Part shown: one piece after another, positions 43,875-52,395 of the stretch | Position numbering within the stretch: the stretch's first letter is position 1 | Layout of the letters: each line of letters starts with the position of its first letter | Program-made: the position numbers and the translations under genes | Assembly (NCBI GenBank): GCA_964015035.1 | Contig: CAXHCA010000007.1 | Location: forward strand, 1 to 64,000 | Direction: 5' to 3' | DNA from: BQJU01 sp964015035 | Lineage (GTDB): Bacteria; Bacteroidota; Bacteroidia; Chitinophagales; Saprospiraceae | Length of the DNA stretch: 64,000 bases | Notes under the pieces: model-generated | The model's database searches: none | Told to the model about the DNA's origin: nothing | The model's input: only the letters and a program-made list of their open reading frames with translations

Positions 43875-44978
43875 TTATCCTTTTTGGGTTATAAGAGGCA
43901 TTTCCAAAATTACAGCAAATCCTTGATTATTACTAGATTTAATATGGATGTCGTATTGGCCCGGATATAGTAACTCCAAGCGGTCTTTTACATTCTTCAA
44001 CCCAAGGCCATTGGCCAATAAAGTGGCTTGATCCTGTTCTGATCCGTGCCCATCGTCCGCAATTTTTAGGCAGAGTTTCTCTTCTTTTAGTGTGGTTGCG
44101 ACTTCAATTAGTCCCTCTCCGATCTTATTGGCAAACCCATGTTTGATGGCATTTTCCATTAGGGGTTGCAGAATAAGGTTGGGCACCAGAGCATTCAATG
44201 TGCGTTCATCAATTTGGTAATTTACCCGTAACCGGTCATTAAAGCGTACTTGCTCAATATCCAGGTAACTGCGGACAAATTCAATTTCATCTCGAAGTTC
44301 CACTAGATTTTCGTTGTCACCGTCCAGTACCTTCCTCAATAGACCACCTAATTTGGAGACGATCTTTTGTGCTCCTTTAACATTGAATTCCATCAAGGAA
44401 GAAATGGTATTTAATGTATTGAACAAGAAGTGGGGTTGCAACTGTAACCGGAGGGCGTTGAGTTGTGCAGAGGAAAGTTGGTTTTCCAATTGTACCAATT
44501 CGAGTTCTTTATTACGAAATTTACGTTGGTACTCGATGGCCGTAAAAACGGCATAGATGATCCAGTATTCTATCAGGCGGGCAATAATGGCGGAAGGATA
44601 GAGGCCGATAATGACCTTTATGTTTTCCCAGCTGATTGCTTCTATTCCCATGAAGTGAAAGGGCACGACGATGATAATATTGGACAAGGTTTCGTGGAAT
44701 AAAGACATGAAGATGCTTGCTGCAATGGCTTTGCTGCGTTCCGACCAATCAGCGGGCGGGTATACCCGGTATTTACTGACAAAGTAATAAACCAGAGGAG
44801 TTAAAACGCCCCACAGAACATTATTTGCCAGATGTACCGCGATCATGTGTCGGATACGATCCGGGTCAGACTCTCCCCAGTACGCGTAGTAGAGGTACCC
44901 TTTTAGGATAAAAAGGCCTGCCAGGACAAAGCCAACCAAAATAGCTAACCAGTACGGGAAAGGCATGCGTTTTTTCAT
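43875..44978 (-). CDS. LytS/YpdA-type sensor histidine kinase
   Basis: 367 residues. Four N-terminal membrane helices (about 8-150) with little periplasmic sequence, a coiled coil, then the His_kinase domain with the phospho-acceptor in LQPHFLFNTLNTISSL and the HATPase LIPLQPLMENAIKHG-like segment (VPNLILQPLMENAIKHGFANK) and GLGLKNVKDRLELLY. It pairs with the LytTR regulator behind it (4-base gap). Such pairs are abundant in Bacteroidota; the signal is not evident. Confidence 0.92.
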   Translation of the reverse strand: MKKRMPFPYWLAILVGFVLAGLFILKGYLYYAYWGESDPDRIRHMIAVHLANNVLWGVLTPLVYYFVSKYRVYPPADWSERSKAIAASIFMSLFHETLSNIIIVVPFHFMGIEAISWENIKVIIGLYPSAIIARLIEYWIIYAVFTAIEYQRKFRNKELELVQLENQLSSAQLNALRLQLQPHFLFNTLNTISSLMEFNVKGAQKIVSKLGGLLRKVLDGDNENLVELRDEIEFVRSYLDIEQVRFNDRLRVNYQIDERTLNALVPNLILQPLMENAIKHGFANKIGEGLIEVATTLKEEKLCLKIADDGHGSEQDQATLLANGLGLKNVKDRLELLYPGQYDIHIKSSNNQGFAVILEMPLITQKG

Positions 44979-45138
44979 ACAAGCGTCAAATTCATTAAGA
45001 TTCTAGCTTCATCAGCTCTGGCGACACGAAGTAATTAAAAATTAGGGACAAATACTACCTCTTTGGGATAGATGGTGTAAAAAGTGATCGTTGTTGCCCG
45101 GGATCTGATAAAATCCGGCTATCTTTTGCCAAAAATTC

Positions 45139-45852
45139 ATGCCGGACAATCGCAAGCATCGAGGAGCACATCCCAATGATCGGAAATTATTCTCGCCGAA
45201 ATGTCTTCCTGTTATTCGTGAGGCGATGGTAGATCTCTCGTGGCTCAGGGCGAGGGGGTACGGCGAAAAGACCTCTTTAAAGCTAGTTGGAAATAAATAC
45301 AGACTTCGCGAGCGACAGCGTATGTTGATTAGCCGATGTGTCTGTACTCCAGCAGAGAAACAGTTGCGCAGTCAAAAGTGTCTGTCGCAGCAAAACTTAA
45401 AGGGACAAAAAGTATATATTGATGGATTTAATCTACTCATCACCTTGGAAAGCGCCTTGTCTCAAGGATTTATTTTTCGGGCAATGGATGATTGTTATCG
45501 AGATTTAGCCAGTATTCATGGGACTTACAAATTGGTATCAGAAACAGGAACAGCGCTTGCTCTGGTAGGGAAGGTGTTGGAAGAATTTGAGGTGAGCGGT
45601 GTACATTGGTTGTTTGACAAACCGGTGTCAAATAGTGGCCGCATGAAGGTTATGTTGTACGAACTGGCGTCAGAGTTTGGTTGGCCCTGGGAGGTCTCTT
45701 TGGAATACAATCCAGATAAGATTCTTTCAAATCTTTCCGATGTGGTGGTATCCAGCGATAGTGTCATCCTTGATTCCTGCGAACATTGGTGTAATCTAGC
45801 CCGCACCATCATTGATCAGCACATTCCCGAGGCCAACCTGATTATCCTCTAA
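45139..45852 (+). CDS. DUF434-containing protein, possible NYN/PIN-like nuclease
   Basis: 237 residues. The N-terminus RGAHPNDRKLFSPKCLPVIREAMVDLSWLRARGYGEKTSLKLVGNKYRL is DUF434. The C-terminal part (about 90-235) reads VYIDGFNLLITLESAL, FRAMDDCYRDLASIHGTY, VHWLFDKPVSNSGRMK and VVVSSDSVILDSCEHW. The placing of acidic residues (DGFN, DDCYRD, FD, SSDS) recalls NYN/PIN nucleases, an inference only. The middle holds basic residues (RLRERQRMLISRC). Function of the family is not known. A TATCTTTT element near 45119 would give a very short leader. It converges with ilvN, the stops overlapping. Confidence 0.75.
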   Translation: MPDNRKHRGAHPNDRKLFSPKCLPVIREAMVDLSWLRARGYGEKTSLKLVGNKYRLRERQRMLISRCVCTPAEKQLRSQKCLSQQNLKGQKVYIDGFNLLITLESALSQGFIFRAMDDCYRDLASIHGTYKLVSETGTALALVGKVLEEFEVSGVHWLFDKPVSNSGRMKVMLYELASEFGWPWEVSLEYNPDKILSNLSDVVVSSDSVILDSCEHWCNLARTIIDQHIPEANLIIL

Positions 45853-46388
45853 TTTTCTGCCATTTTCACCTCCATTGAACGGAGGTATTTATTGAGTCTC
45901 TCCATTGGTTTGACAATAGCCACTCTGCCAGACCGGACAAATTCATAAATCCCAATGACTTTCAATTCTTCCAATAAAGCGGATGTTTCTTCTTCATGTC
46001 CCGTCTTCTCTATGACCACATATTCCGGTTCGATAACCAACACTCGCGCATTGTGAGAACGAATGATTTTTTCCACTGCATCTCCATTGGAAAAAGCGGT
46101 AGTCGGCACTTTGTACAAAGCGATCTCCTGATAAACAATTTCATCGGGCTCATCGTAGAATGCCTTCAAGACTTCTACTTGCTTTTCTAACTGAGCTACC
46201 AGCTTTTTAACCATATCGGGAGGAACATCCACAACTATAGTAAAGCGGTAGATACTTGGTATGGAAGACTGGGAGGTGGTCAGGCTCAATACATTGATGT
46301 GTCGGCGCGTAAAAATAGAGACCACCCGCGAGAGCAAGCCTGTTTGATTTTCGGTAAAAACGGTGATAGTATATTCCTTGGATTCCAT
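45849..46388 (-). CDS. ilvN: Acetolactate synthase small (regulatory) subunit
   Basis: 179 residues. An N-terminal ACT domain (ITVFTENQTGLLSRVVSIFTRRHINVLSLTTSQS) that normally binds valine for feedback inhibition, followed by the conserved C-terminal activating domain (RSHNARVLVIEPEYVVIEKTGHEEETSALLEELKVIGIYEFVRSGRVAI). It is the last gene of ilvD-ilvB-ilvN, 4 bases behind ilvB. Confidence 0.93.
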   Translation of the reverse strand: MESKEYTITVFTENQTGLLSRVVSIFTRRHINVLSLTTSQSSIPSIYRFTIVVDVPPDMVKKLVAQLEKQVEVLKAFYDEPDEIVYQEIALYKVPTTAFSNGDAVEKIIRSHNARVLVIEPEYVVIEKTGHEEETSALLEELKVIGIYEFVRSGRVAIVKPMERLNKYLRSMEVKMAEN

Positions 46389-46392
46389 GTTT

Positions 46393-48153
46393 TTATTGTT
46401 TTGTATTGGGCTCTAAAACGATTTCATCTACGGCACAACCAGGAGGCATCATCGGAAAGACATTGCCTTCTTTCTCCACAGTAATGTGGAGCAAATAAGG
46501 CCCCTCATGTGCCAGCATTTCAGCAATGGCGTCAGACAATTCTTCCGGTTTGTCAATTGCTTTGCCCGGAACGCCAAAGCCTTCGGCAATTCTGATGAAA
46601 TTGGGGTTTTTGAGGTGCACGGAGGAGTAGCGGCGTTCGTAGAATAGTTCTTGCCATTGGCGCACCATGCCCAAATAATTATTATCGAGCAATACGATTT
46701 TTACTCCAACATTCCATTGCGCACACATGCCTAGTTCCTGAATTGTCATTTGGAAACCGCCATCACCGATAAAAGCAACGACTTGCTTTTCCGGATTGGC
46801 CAACTTGGCACCAAAGGCAGCCGGAAGGCCGAATCCCATAGTCCCGGCACCACCGGAGGAAACCCATTGGTTGGGGCCTTTGTAGCAATAATAGCGTGCG
46901 GCAATCATTTGGTGTTGACCTACATCTGTTGCCACAATGGCATGACCATCGGTCTGCTCGGAAACCTCTTTGACTGCCATCGCCATTTTGATGAGCCCTG
47001 AACTAGAGGGGAACATGTCCTTGTCAATCACCTTTTCTTTCTCTATCCGGTCACATGCTCGGAAGGCGGCCAGCCAATCAGGATAAGACTTGGACTCCAC
47101 CAAAGGGATTAGGGATTTGAGTACCTCCTTTGCATCACCGTTGAGTGGCACATCCACCGGAACATTCTTGTCAATTTCGGAGGGGTCGATTTCGATGTGG
47201 ATGATCTTGGCCTGTTTGACATAACCAGATAATCGCCCGGTGACCCGGTCATCAAAGCGCATACCGATAGCAATGAGTACATCACACTCATTTTGCTTCA
47301 TATTTGGGCCATAGTTGCCGTGCATGCCCAGCATCCCGACATAGAGGTTGTGGTCGCAAGGGATTGATCCTAAGCCATGTATTGTTGAGCCCACCGGAAT
47401 ACCCGTTTTTTCGACAAATTCCTGAAAAACACCTTCAGCTTTCGCAATTTGAATGCCGTGCCCCGCCAGGATCATCGGTTTCTTGGCCTGGTTGATTAAT
47501 GCAGCTGCGGCCTGCAATTCTTGTGGATCGGCTTTGGGATTGGGATGATAACTGCGAATTTTTGGTCTCCGAGGATAGGTGAAGTCAATTTCTTCCATTT
47601 GCGCATCCTTGGTGATATCAATCACCACAGGGCCCGGCCGCCCCGAATTGGCAATGTAAAATGCTTTGGCAAAAACCATAGGAATTTCTTCAGCCTTGGT
47701 AATCTGATGATTCCACTTGGTCACCGGCATGGTACAGTTGATGACATCAGTTTCCTGAAAGGCATCTGATCCCAACAAGTGACTCACCACCTGACCGGTG
47801 ATACAAACCAATGGCGTAGAATCGAGCATTGCATCGCCCAGCCCGGTAATTAGGTTGGTTGCTCCCGGCCCAGAGGTAGCCATACAAACACCTGTTTTGC
47901 GGGTGACCCGGGCATACCCTTCGGCAGCGTGGATGGCGCCTTGTTCATGTCTGGGCAGAATGTGCCGGAGTTTGTCCTCATAATGATAAAGTTCATCATA
48001 CACCGGCATAATGGCGCCACCAGGGTAGCCAAATATTGTATCCACACCTTCTTCAATCAAACAGCGGAGAACCGCTTTTGCTCCAATCATTTTTTCGGTT
48101 TTTGATACTTTTGGTTCAAAGTCCTTTACGATGGCTGAAAAATTGTCTTTCAT
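46393..48153 (-). CDS. ilvB: Acetolactate synthase large (catalytic) subunit
   Basis: 586 residues. A thiamine-diphosphate enzyme that condenses two pyruvates to acetolactate (valine, leucine) or pyruvate with 2-oxobutyrate (isoleucine). Motifs: GYPGGAIMPVYDELY with the catalytic Glu in PRHEQGAIHAAEGYAR, ATSGPGATNLITGLGDA, and the ThDP/Mg site GDGGFQMTIQELG with NNYLGMV. A short N-terminal extension precedes the core (MKDNFSAIVKDFEPKVSKTEKM). Forms the holoenzyme with IlvN; expression is probably set by the attenuator ahead of ilvD. Confidence 0.96.
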   Translation of the reverse strand: MKDNFSAIVKDFEPKVSKTEKMIGAKAVLRCLIEEGVDTIFGYPGGAIMPVYDELYHYEDKLRHILPRHEQGAIHAAEGYARVTRKTGVCMATSGPGATNLITGLGDAMLDSTPLVCITGQVVSHLLGSDAFQETDVINCTMPVTKWNHQITKAEEIPMVFAKAFYIANSGRPGPVVIDITKDAQMEEIDFTYPRRPKIRSYHPNPKADPQELQAAAALINQAKKPMILAGHGIQIAKAEGVFQEFVEKTGIPVGSTIHGLGSIPCDHNLYVGMLGMHGNYGPNMKQNECDVLIAIGMRFDDRVTGRLSGYVKQAKIIHIEIDPSEIDKNVPVDVPLNGDAKEVLKSLIPLVESKSYPDWLAAFRACDRIEKEKVIDKDMFPSSSGLIKMAMAVKEVSEQTDGHAIVATDVGQHQMIAARYYCYKGPNQWVSSGGAGTMGFGLPAAFGAKLANPEKQVVAFIGDGGFQMTIQELGMCAQWNVGVKIVLLDNNYLGMVRQWQELFYERRYSSVHLKNPNFIRIAEGFGVPGKAIDKPEELSDAIAEMLAHEGPYLLHITVEKEGNVFPMMPPGCAVDEIVLEPNTKQ

Positions 48154-48166
48154 GGTGATTATAATT

Positions 48167-49846
48167 TTATAATTCGTCTGTTACACAACCAGCACTAGCT
48201 GAAGAAACGGTTTTGGCATATTTGATTAATAATCCACTATTGGCACGTAAGGGTGGGGGACTCCACTTATTTCTTCGGGCATTGATTTCCTCCTCGCTAA
48301 GGTTGGCATCTATGGTATTATTGACCGCATCAATGGTGATTTCATCTCCATCTTTAAGTAGGCCAATGAGCCCGCCTACTTGAGCTTCTGGGGTGATGTG
48401 TCCAACCACAAAACCGTGTGTTCCTCCGGAAAAACGGCCATCAGTAATTAGAGCTACGTCATTGCCCAGTCCCTCTCCCATCAGTGCAGAAGTGGGTTTC
48501 AACATTTCCGGCATCCCTGGTGCTCCTTTCGGGCCAGAATAACGAATGACCAATACATCGCCAGCTTTGATTTTTTTGTCTTTGATGGCTTGGTTGGCTT
48601 CTGCTTCACTTTCATACACTCGTGCCTTCCCTGTGAAGATTTCTCCTTCTTTACCGGTGATCTTGGCCACTGCTCCCTCTTCGGCGAGGTTGCCATACAA
48701 GATTTGTAAGTGACCGGTAGGTTTGATCGGCTGGTCAAAAGGTTTGATGATTTGCTGGTCTGTCGGTAGGTCGGGTACCTCGGCTAAGTTTTCAGCCAGT
48801 GTCTTTCCGGTTACGGTCAGACAATCACCATCGATATACCCATGCTTGAGGAGCAACTTCATGACTCCCGGAACGCCACCGATCTTAAAGAGATCTTCCA
48901 TCACGTATTTGCCGCTGGGTTTGAGGTCGGCCAGGAAGGGGGTCTTATCGCTGATGCGTTGGAAATCATCAAGGGAGATATCTACTTTTACGGCTTTGGC
49001 CATTGCAATTAAATGTAGAACAGCATTGGTTGATCCACCTAAGACCATGATCAGGGTAATGGCATTTTCAAAAGCCTTCTTGGTCATGATATCGCGGGGT
49101 TTGATATCGTGCTCCAATAAGTAGCGAATGGCCTTGCCAATCCGTTGGCAATCAGCGGTTTTTTCAGGACTAATTGCTGGATAAGAAGAGTTGTAGGGTA
49201 GACTCATACCCATGGCTTCAATAGCCGAGGCCATTGTATTGGCCGTGTACATTCCCCCACAGGCACCAGGACCTGGACAAGCTTTTTTTACCACTTGCCG
49301 AAAGTCTTCTTCTGCAATACTACCCGCAATTTTTTGACCATGAGCTTCAAAAGCCGAAACAATGTCTAACTTTTGTTTCAGGTGACAGCCAGGGTTGATG
49401 GTCCCACCATAAACAAGAATGGCGGGGCGGTTCAAGCGTCCCAAGGCGATCATCGCGCCAGGCATGTTTTTGTCACAACCAACTACGGGGACAACAGCAT
49501 CGTACCATTGGGCAGAAGCCACCGTTTCAATAGAATCTGCGATAAGATCTCGCGAGGGCAATGAGAATCGCATGCCATCTGTACCCATGGACATGCCATC
49601 ACTCACTCCGATGGTATGGAAAATTAATCCTACAAGATCTTGTTCGACAACGCCTTTTTTTACTTCATCGGCCAAACCGTTGAGGTGCATATTACAAGTG
49701 TTGCCTTCCCATCCGGTGCTGACAATGCCCACTTGTGCTTTCTTCATGTCTTCGTCACTCAGGCCTACACCGTACAACATGGCTTGGGCACCAGGTAGGG
49801 TGTCATCCTGAGTAATTCGTTTGCTGTATTTATTTAGTTCTTCCAT
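48167..49846 (-). CDS. ilvD: Dihydroxy-acid dehydratase
   Basis: 559 residues, standard. An iron-sulfur dehydratase making the 2-keto acids that lead to isoleucine and valine. Features: GCDKNMPGAMIALGRLNRPAI and CPGPGACGGMYTANTMASAIEAMGMSLPYNSS (cluster cysteines), VLGGSTNAVLHLIAMA, and DGRFSGGTHGFVVGHITPEA near the end. First gene of the ilvDBN operon, with 13 bases to ilvB. ilvC, ilvA and leu genes are not in the window. Confidence 0.96.
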   Translation of the reverse strand: MEELNKYSKRITQDDTLPGAQAMLYGVGLSDEDMKKAQVGIVSTGWEGNTCNMHLNGLADEVKKGVVEQDLVGLIFHTIGVSDGMSMGTDGMRFSLPSRDLIADSIETVASAQWYDAVVPVVGCDKNMPGAMIALGRLNRPAILVYGGTINPGCHLKQKLDIVSAFEAHGQKIAGSIAEEDFRQVVKKACPGPGACGGMYTANTMASAIEAMGMSLPYNSSYPAISPEKTADCQRIGKAIRYLLEHDIKPRDIMTKKAFENAITLIMVLGGSTNAVLHLIAMAKAVKVDISLDDFQRISDKTPFLADLKPSGKYVMEDLFKIGGVPGVMKLLLKHGYIDGDCLTVTGKTLAENLAEVPDLPTDQQIIKPFDQPIKPTGHLQILYGNLAEEGAVAKITGKEGEIFTGKARVYESEAEANQAIKDKKIKAGDVLVIRYSGPKGAPGMPEMLKPTSALMGEGLGNDVALITDGRFSGGTHGFVVGHITPEAQVGGLIGLLKDGDEITIDAVNNTIDANLSEEEINARRNKWSPPPLRANSGLLIKYAKTVSSASAGCVTDEL

Positions 49847-50028
49847 CTATTTGTTGATTTAAAATAAAGGTAAATGGCTGTTTGTAGTTTTTTGAATTAA
49901 AAAATCGGAGTGTTACGAGACTTAGTAGGGGTTCTTTTTGGTTAAAAAATTGATTATCAATGACTTATTTGTGTTCGACTTACGAACTTAGCAACGGGGT
50001 AAGCCACGGCCCTGTCTGTGTAAGTCCC

Positions 50029-50060
50029 AAAAAAAAAGCCGTCCTCCCAAGGAGAACGGC
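50029..50060 (-). terminator. ilvDBN attenuator terminator
   Basis: On the minus strand GCCGTTCTCC-TTG-GGAGGACGGC is a perfect 10-bp stem (one G-T wobble), then nine T (50037-50029). It starts 28 bases after the leader-peptide stop and about 180 bases before ilvD. It may also end the upstream beta-barrel transcript. The rest of the stretch to ilvD (49847-50028) has an inverted repeat GACTTAC/GTAAGTC and no gene. Confidence 0.85.
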
Positions 50061-50085
50061 TTTTTTTAAGCACAATACCATTCTC
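50052..50085 (-). promoter_or_regulatory. Antiterminator pairing of the ilv attenuator
   Basis: GAGAATGGT (50085-50077), directly behind the leader stop codon, can pair with GCCGTTCTC (50060-50052), the first arm of the terminator (9 bp with two wobbles). The same segment can instead pair with CATTCTT inside the leader codons (about 50128-50122; 7 bp), giving the usual 1:2, 2:3, 3:4 choice of an attenuator. Confidence 0.65.
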
Positions 50086-50088
50086 TTA

Positions 50089-50157
50089 TCAAGGCCACAT
50101 CATTACGACGACCACAATAATAAGAATGCTAATAATATTGTTGCTGAATTGCTGCAT
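50089..50157 (-). CDS. ilvL: ilv leader peptide (attenuator control peptide)
   Basis: 22 codons, ATG at 50157, TGA at 50089-50091. Residues 8-18 read IISILIIVVVV: five Ile, one Leu and four Val in eleven codons, followed by MMWP. It lies on the same strand as ilvDBN, ahead of a strong terminator, exactly as in known branched-chain amino-acid attenuators. Slow translation at these codons when Ile, Val or Leu is scarce would expose the antiterminator segment and let transcription go on into ilvD. The gene symbol follows the name used for such leaders; homology to them is functional, not sequence-based. Confidence 0.8.
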   Translation of the reverse strand: MQQFSNNIISILIIVVVVMMWP

Positions 50158-50164
50158 AGCTTGA

Positions 50165-50195
50165 CAAATGTGTATAAATTTTGGGATAGTCACAA
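50165..50195 (-). promoter_or_regulatory. ilv operon promoter (leaderless start)
   Basis: On the minus strand TTG (50195-50193), 20 bases, CACATTTG (50172-50165), one mismatch from TAnnTTTG. The start is predicted at about 50158, at the leader peptide's own ATG, so the leader peptide would be read from a leaderless mRNA. Confidence 0.6.
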
Positions 50196-50207
50196 GTTTT
50201 CCGGAAA

Positions 50208-50879
50208 TTAATTGTCAAAGCGCAAGCCTACATGCACCCCCAGGTACCAGGCCATTAGGGCTTCAGATTCAGAGGAAACGGGGTCTTCAGGAGCAGTGGT
50301 GTTTAAAAAATCGTCAAGATTCCAATTGTAACTCGGGAAATAACGAAGTCCTCCAAATGGAGTGACAGTGACATAATCATTAATTCCCACATCAAACCCC
50401 AATCCTGCGCCAATGCTAAATGTGGAGACATCCGTTTCTCTGGTCTTGTCCCCCCAGGCGTAGGTTTGGGTGACATAGCTAAAGCCAGGAGAAAGTTGCA
50501 GGAAAAGTCCTTTTTCCAGGGTGGGGCCTTCTTTGGAAAAGGTAGGACAATCACAATCACCGGCAAAATTTAGAAAATAAATGCGCGTATTGAAGTAGAC
50601 ATTAAAGTGCTGAATTTTAGCGTCAAAACTTAAGTTTTCCAAGGATTCGTTAGCCGTGCTATAATTGAATTCGGGCAGAAATTCGATCCGTTTGTTTTTT
50701 AAACGAAACCAATAATTAATGCCCACTGCTGGACCATTGGCCTTAAATTCAACGCTTTCACTTCCTTCCGGCATTAACACTTTCGCTTCGGGCATAAAAT
50801 AACTGGCATTAATGCCAAACTGAGCTGAAAGGTTGGCAGCGATGAGTAAAAACAAACAGATAGTAAGGTAGCGGAGCAT
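50208..50879 (-). CDS. Outer-membrane beta-barrel protein
   Basis: About 223 residues from the ATG at 50879, which begins a clear signal peptide (MLRYLTICLFLLIAANLSAQ); a frame from 50915 adds 12 residues before it. The mature part alternates hydrophobic and polar residues in strand-like runs (FGINASYFMPEA, VGINYWFRLKNKRIEFLPEFNYS, GLGFDVGINDYVTVTPFGGLRYF) and ends in GLRFDN with a near-terminal Phe, as expected for an eight-to-ten-strand barrel. No specific family recognised. Its 3' end abuts the ilv leader promoter. Confidence 0.78.
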   Translation of the reverse strand: MLRYLTICLFLLIAANLSAQFGINASYFMPEAKVLMPEGSESVEFKANGPAVGINYWFRLKNKRIEFLPEFNYSTANESLENLSFDAKIQHFNVYFNTRIYFLNFAGDCDCPTFSKEGPTLEKGLFLQLSPGFSYVTQTYAWGDKTRETDVSTFSIGAGLGFDVGINDYVTVTPFGGLRYFPSYNWNLDDFLNTTAPEDPVSSESEALMAWYLGVHVGLRFDN

Positions 50880-50989
50880 AAACTTTCGGTTTTGTTGATT
50901 TATATATGAAGTCAAGGTAAGACAAAAAAGTTTTATTAGCTTATCTAACTAATTAACGCAAAATCGGTTTCCGTTGTATAGAAGTTGCC

Positions 50990-50997
50990 TATCTTTG
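50990..50997 (+). promoter_or_regulatory. rimO promoter, -7 element
   Basis: TATCTTTG fits TAnnTTTG. The start near 51004 rules out the longer reading from 50985 and supports the ATG at 51030. Confidence 0.55.
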
Positions 50998-51029
50998 TGC
51001 ACTTTTCGGGCAGAGAAATACTCGAGTTT

Positions 51030-52340
51030 ATGAAGACGAAGACGTTAAGAAGTGATAAAGTAAATGTAATCACGCTGGGTTGTTCAAAAAATCTGGTGGA
51101 TTCAGAGAATATCATTACCCAATTGCGGGGCAATGACTATGATGTGGTGCATGATAGTAATGAGGATGCCAATGTAATTATTGTGAATACTTGTGGGTTT
51201 ATTGATTTGGCCAAAGAGGAATCGGTGAATACGATTCTAGAATACGCCGAAATGAAAAAGCAGGGGGGGATCGATAAACTGTATGTGACCGGATGTTTAT
51301 CACAGCGTTATAAAGACGATCTGGAAAAAGAAATTCCAGAAGTAGACGCCTATTTCGGTACGTTGGAATTGCCGGGTTTGCTGGCCAAACTCAATGCCGA
51401 TTATAAACACGAACTGATTGGAGAGCGCGTCACTACTACGCCACAGCATTTTGCCTATCTCAAAATTTCAGAAGGTTGTAATCGTACCTGTTCTTTTTGT
51501 GCCATCCCGTTGATGCGGGGAAAACACATTTCCAGATCAATCGAGGATTTGGTAGCCGAGGCGAGAAACCTGGCGAGAATGGGGGTAAAGGAACTGATGT
51601 TGATCGCGCAGGAATTGACCTATTATGGACTTGATCTTTATAAAAGGCGGGAATTGCCTCGACTATTGGAAGCCTTGGCTGAGGTAGAGGGTATTGAGTG
51701 GATTCGTTTGCATTATGCTTATCCCAGCAAGTTTCCGACTGAGATTTTTGAAGTCATGGCTCGTCGTCCGGAGGTGTGCAATTACTTGGATATGCCGTTA
51801 CAGCATGCCAGTGATGGCGTATTGGACCGCATGCGCCGTCAAATTACGCGACGAGAAACGGAGGCATTGATCCAGACGGCCCGGGAAATGGTACCTGATT
51901 TGACATTGCGTACCACCTTGTTGGTTGGTTTTCCTGGAGAGACGGAGGCGGAATTTGAAGAACTTTGTGATTTTGTACAAAAGATGCGTTTTGACCGTTT
52001 AGGGGTTTTCCAATATTCCCATGAGGAGGGTACCAGTGGTTTTCAATTGGTCGATGATGTACCTGCTGAGGTGAAGGCCGAACGCGCCAATCGCATTATG
52101 GAAATTCAACAGGAAATTTCTTTCGAAAAAAATCAGGAGCAGGTAGGAAAAACACAAAAGGTCCTTTTTGATCGCAAGGAAGGTGAATTTTTTGTGGGCC
52201 GTACGGAAGGAGATTCACCGGAGGTAGATAATGAAGTATTGGTGGCCGCAAAAGAGCAGTATGTAAGGGTAGGGGACTTCGCGATGGTAAAGATTACCGA
52301 AGCCACCGATTATGATCTTTATGGAGAATTGGTTTTATAA
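51030..52340 (+). CDS. rimO: Ribosomal protein S12 methylthiotransferase
   Basis: 436 residues from the ATG at 51030. A radical-SAM enzyme that adds a methylthio group to the conserved Asp of ribosomal protein S12. Order: UPF0004 domain binding the auxiliary cluster (VITLGCSKNLVDSENI, NTCGFID, VTGCLSQRY), radical SAM domain with CNRTCSFCAIP, and a C-terminal TRAM domain (VLFDRKEGEFFVGRTEGDSPEVDNEVLV). GCSKN and the S12-type spacing separate it from MiaB. The next gene, 55 bases on, is a small membrane protein. Confidence 0.95.
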   Translation: MKTKTLRSDKVNVITLGCSKNLVDSENIITQLRGNDYDVVHDSNEDANVIIVNTCGFIDLAKEESVNTILEYAEMKKQGGIDKLYVTGCLSQRYKDDLEKEIPEVDAYFGTLELPGLLAKLNADYKHELIGERVTTTPQHFAYLKISEGCNRTCSFCAIPLMRGKHISRSIEDLVAEARNLARMGVKELMLIAQELTYYGLDLYKRRELPRLLEALAEVEGIEWIRLHYAYPSKFPTEIFEVMARRPEVCNYLDMPLQHASDGVLDRMRRQITRRETEALIQTAREMVPDLTLRTTLLVGFPGETEAEFEELCDFVQKMRFDRLGVFQYSHEEGTSGFQLVDDVPAEVKAERANRIMEIQQEISFEKNQEQVGKTQKVLFDRKEGEFFVGRTEGDSPEVDNEVLVAAKEQYVRVGDFAMVKITEATDYDLYGELVL

Positions 52341-52395
52341 AGAAAGCTTGCTATTTATTAAACAATATGCCGGTCCTTTTCTTTTCTAATGGTAA

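Noticed and set aside
49960..50211. Open frame of 83 codons on the plus strand over the ilv attenuator
   Set aside because: It runs through the terminator's stem and T/A runs, is rich in Lys and low-complexity residues, and lies opposite the much better explained leader-peptide region.
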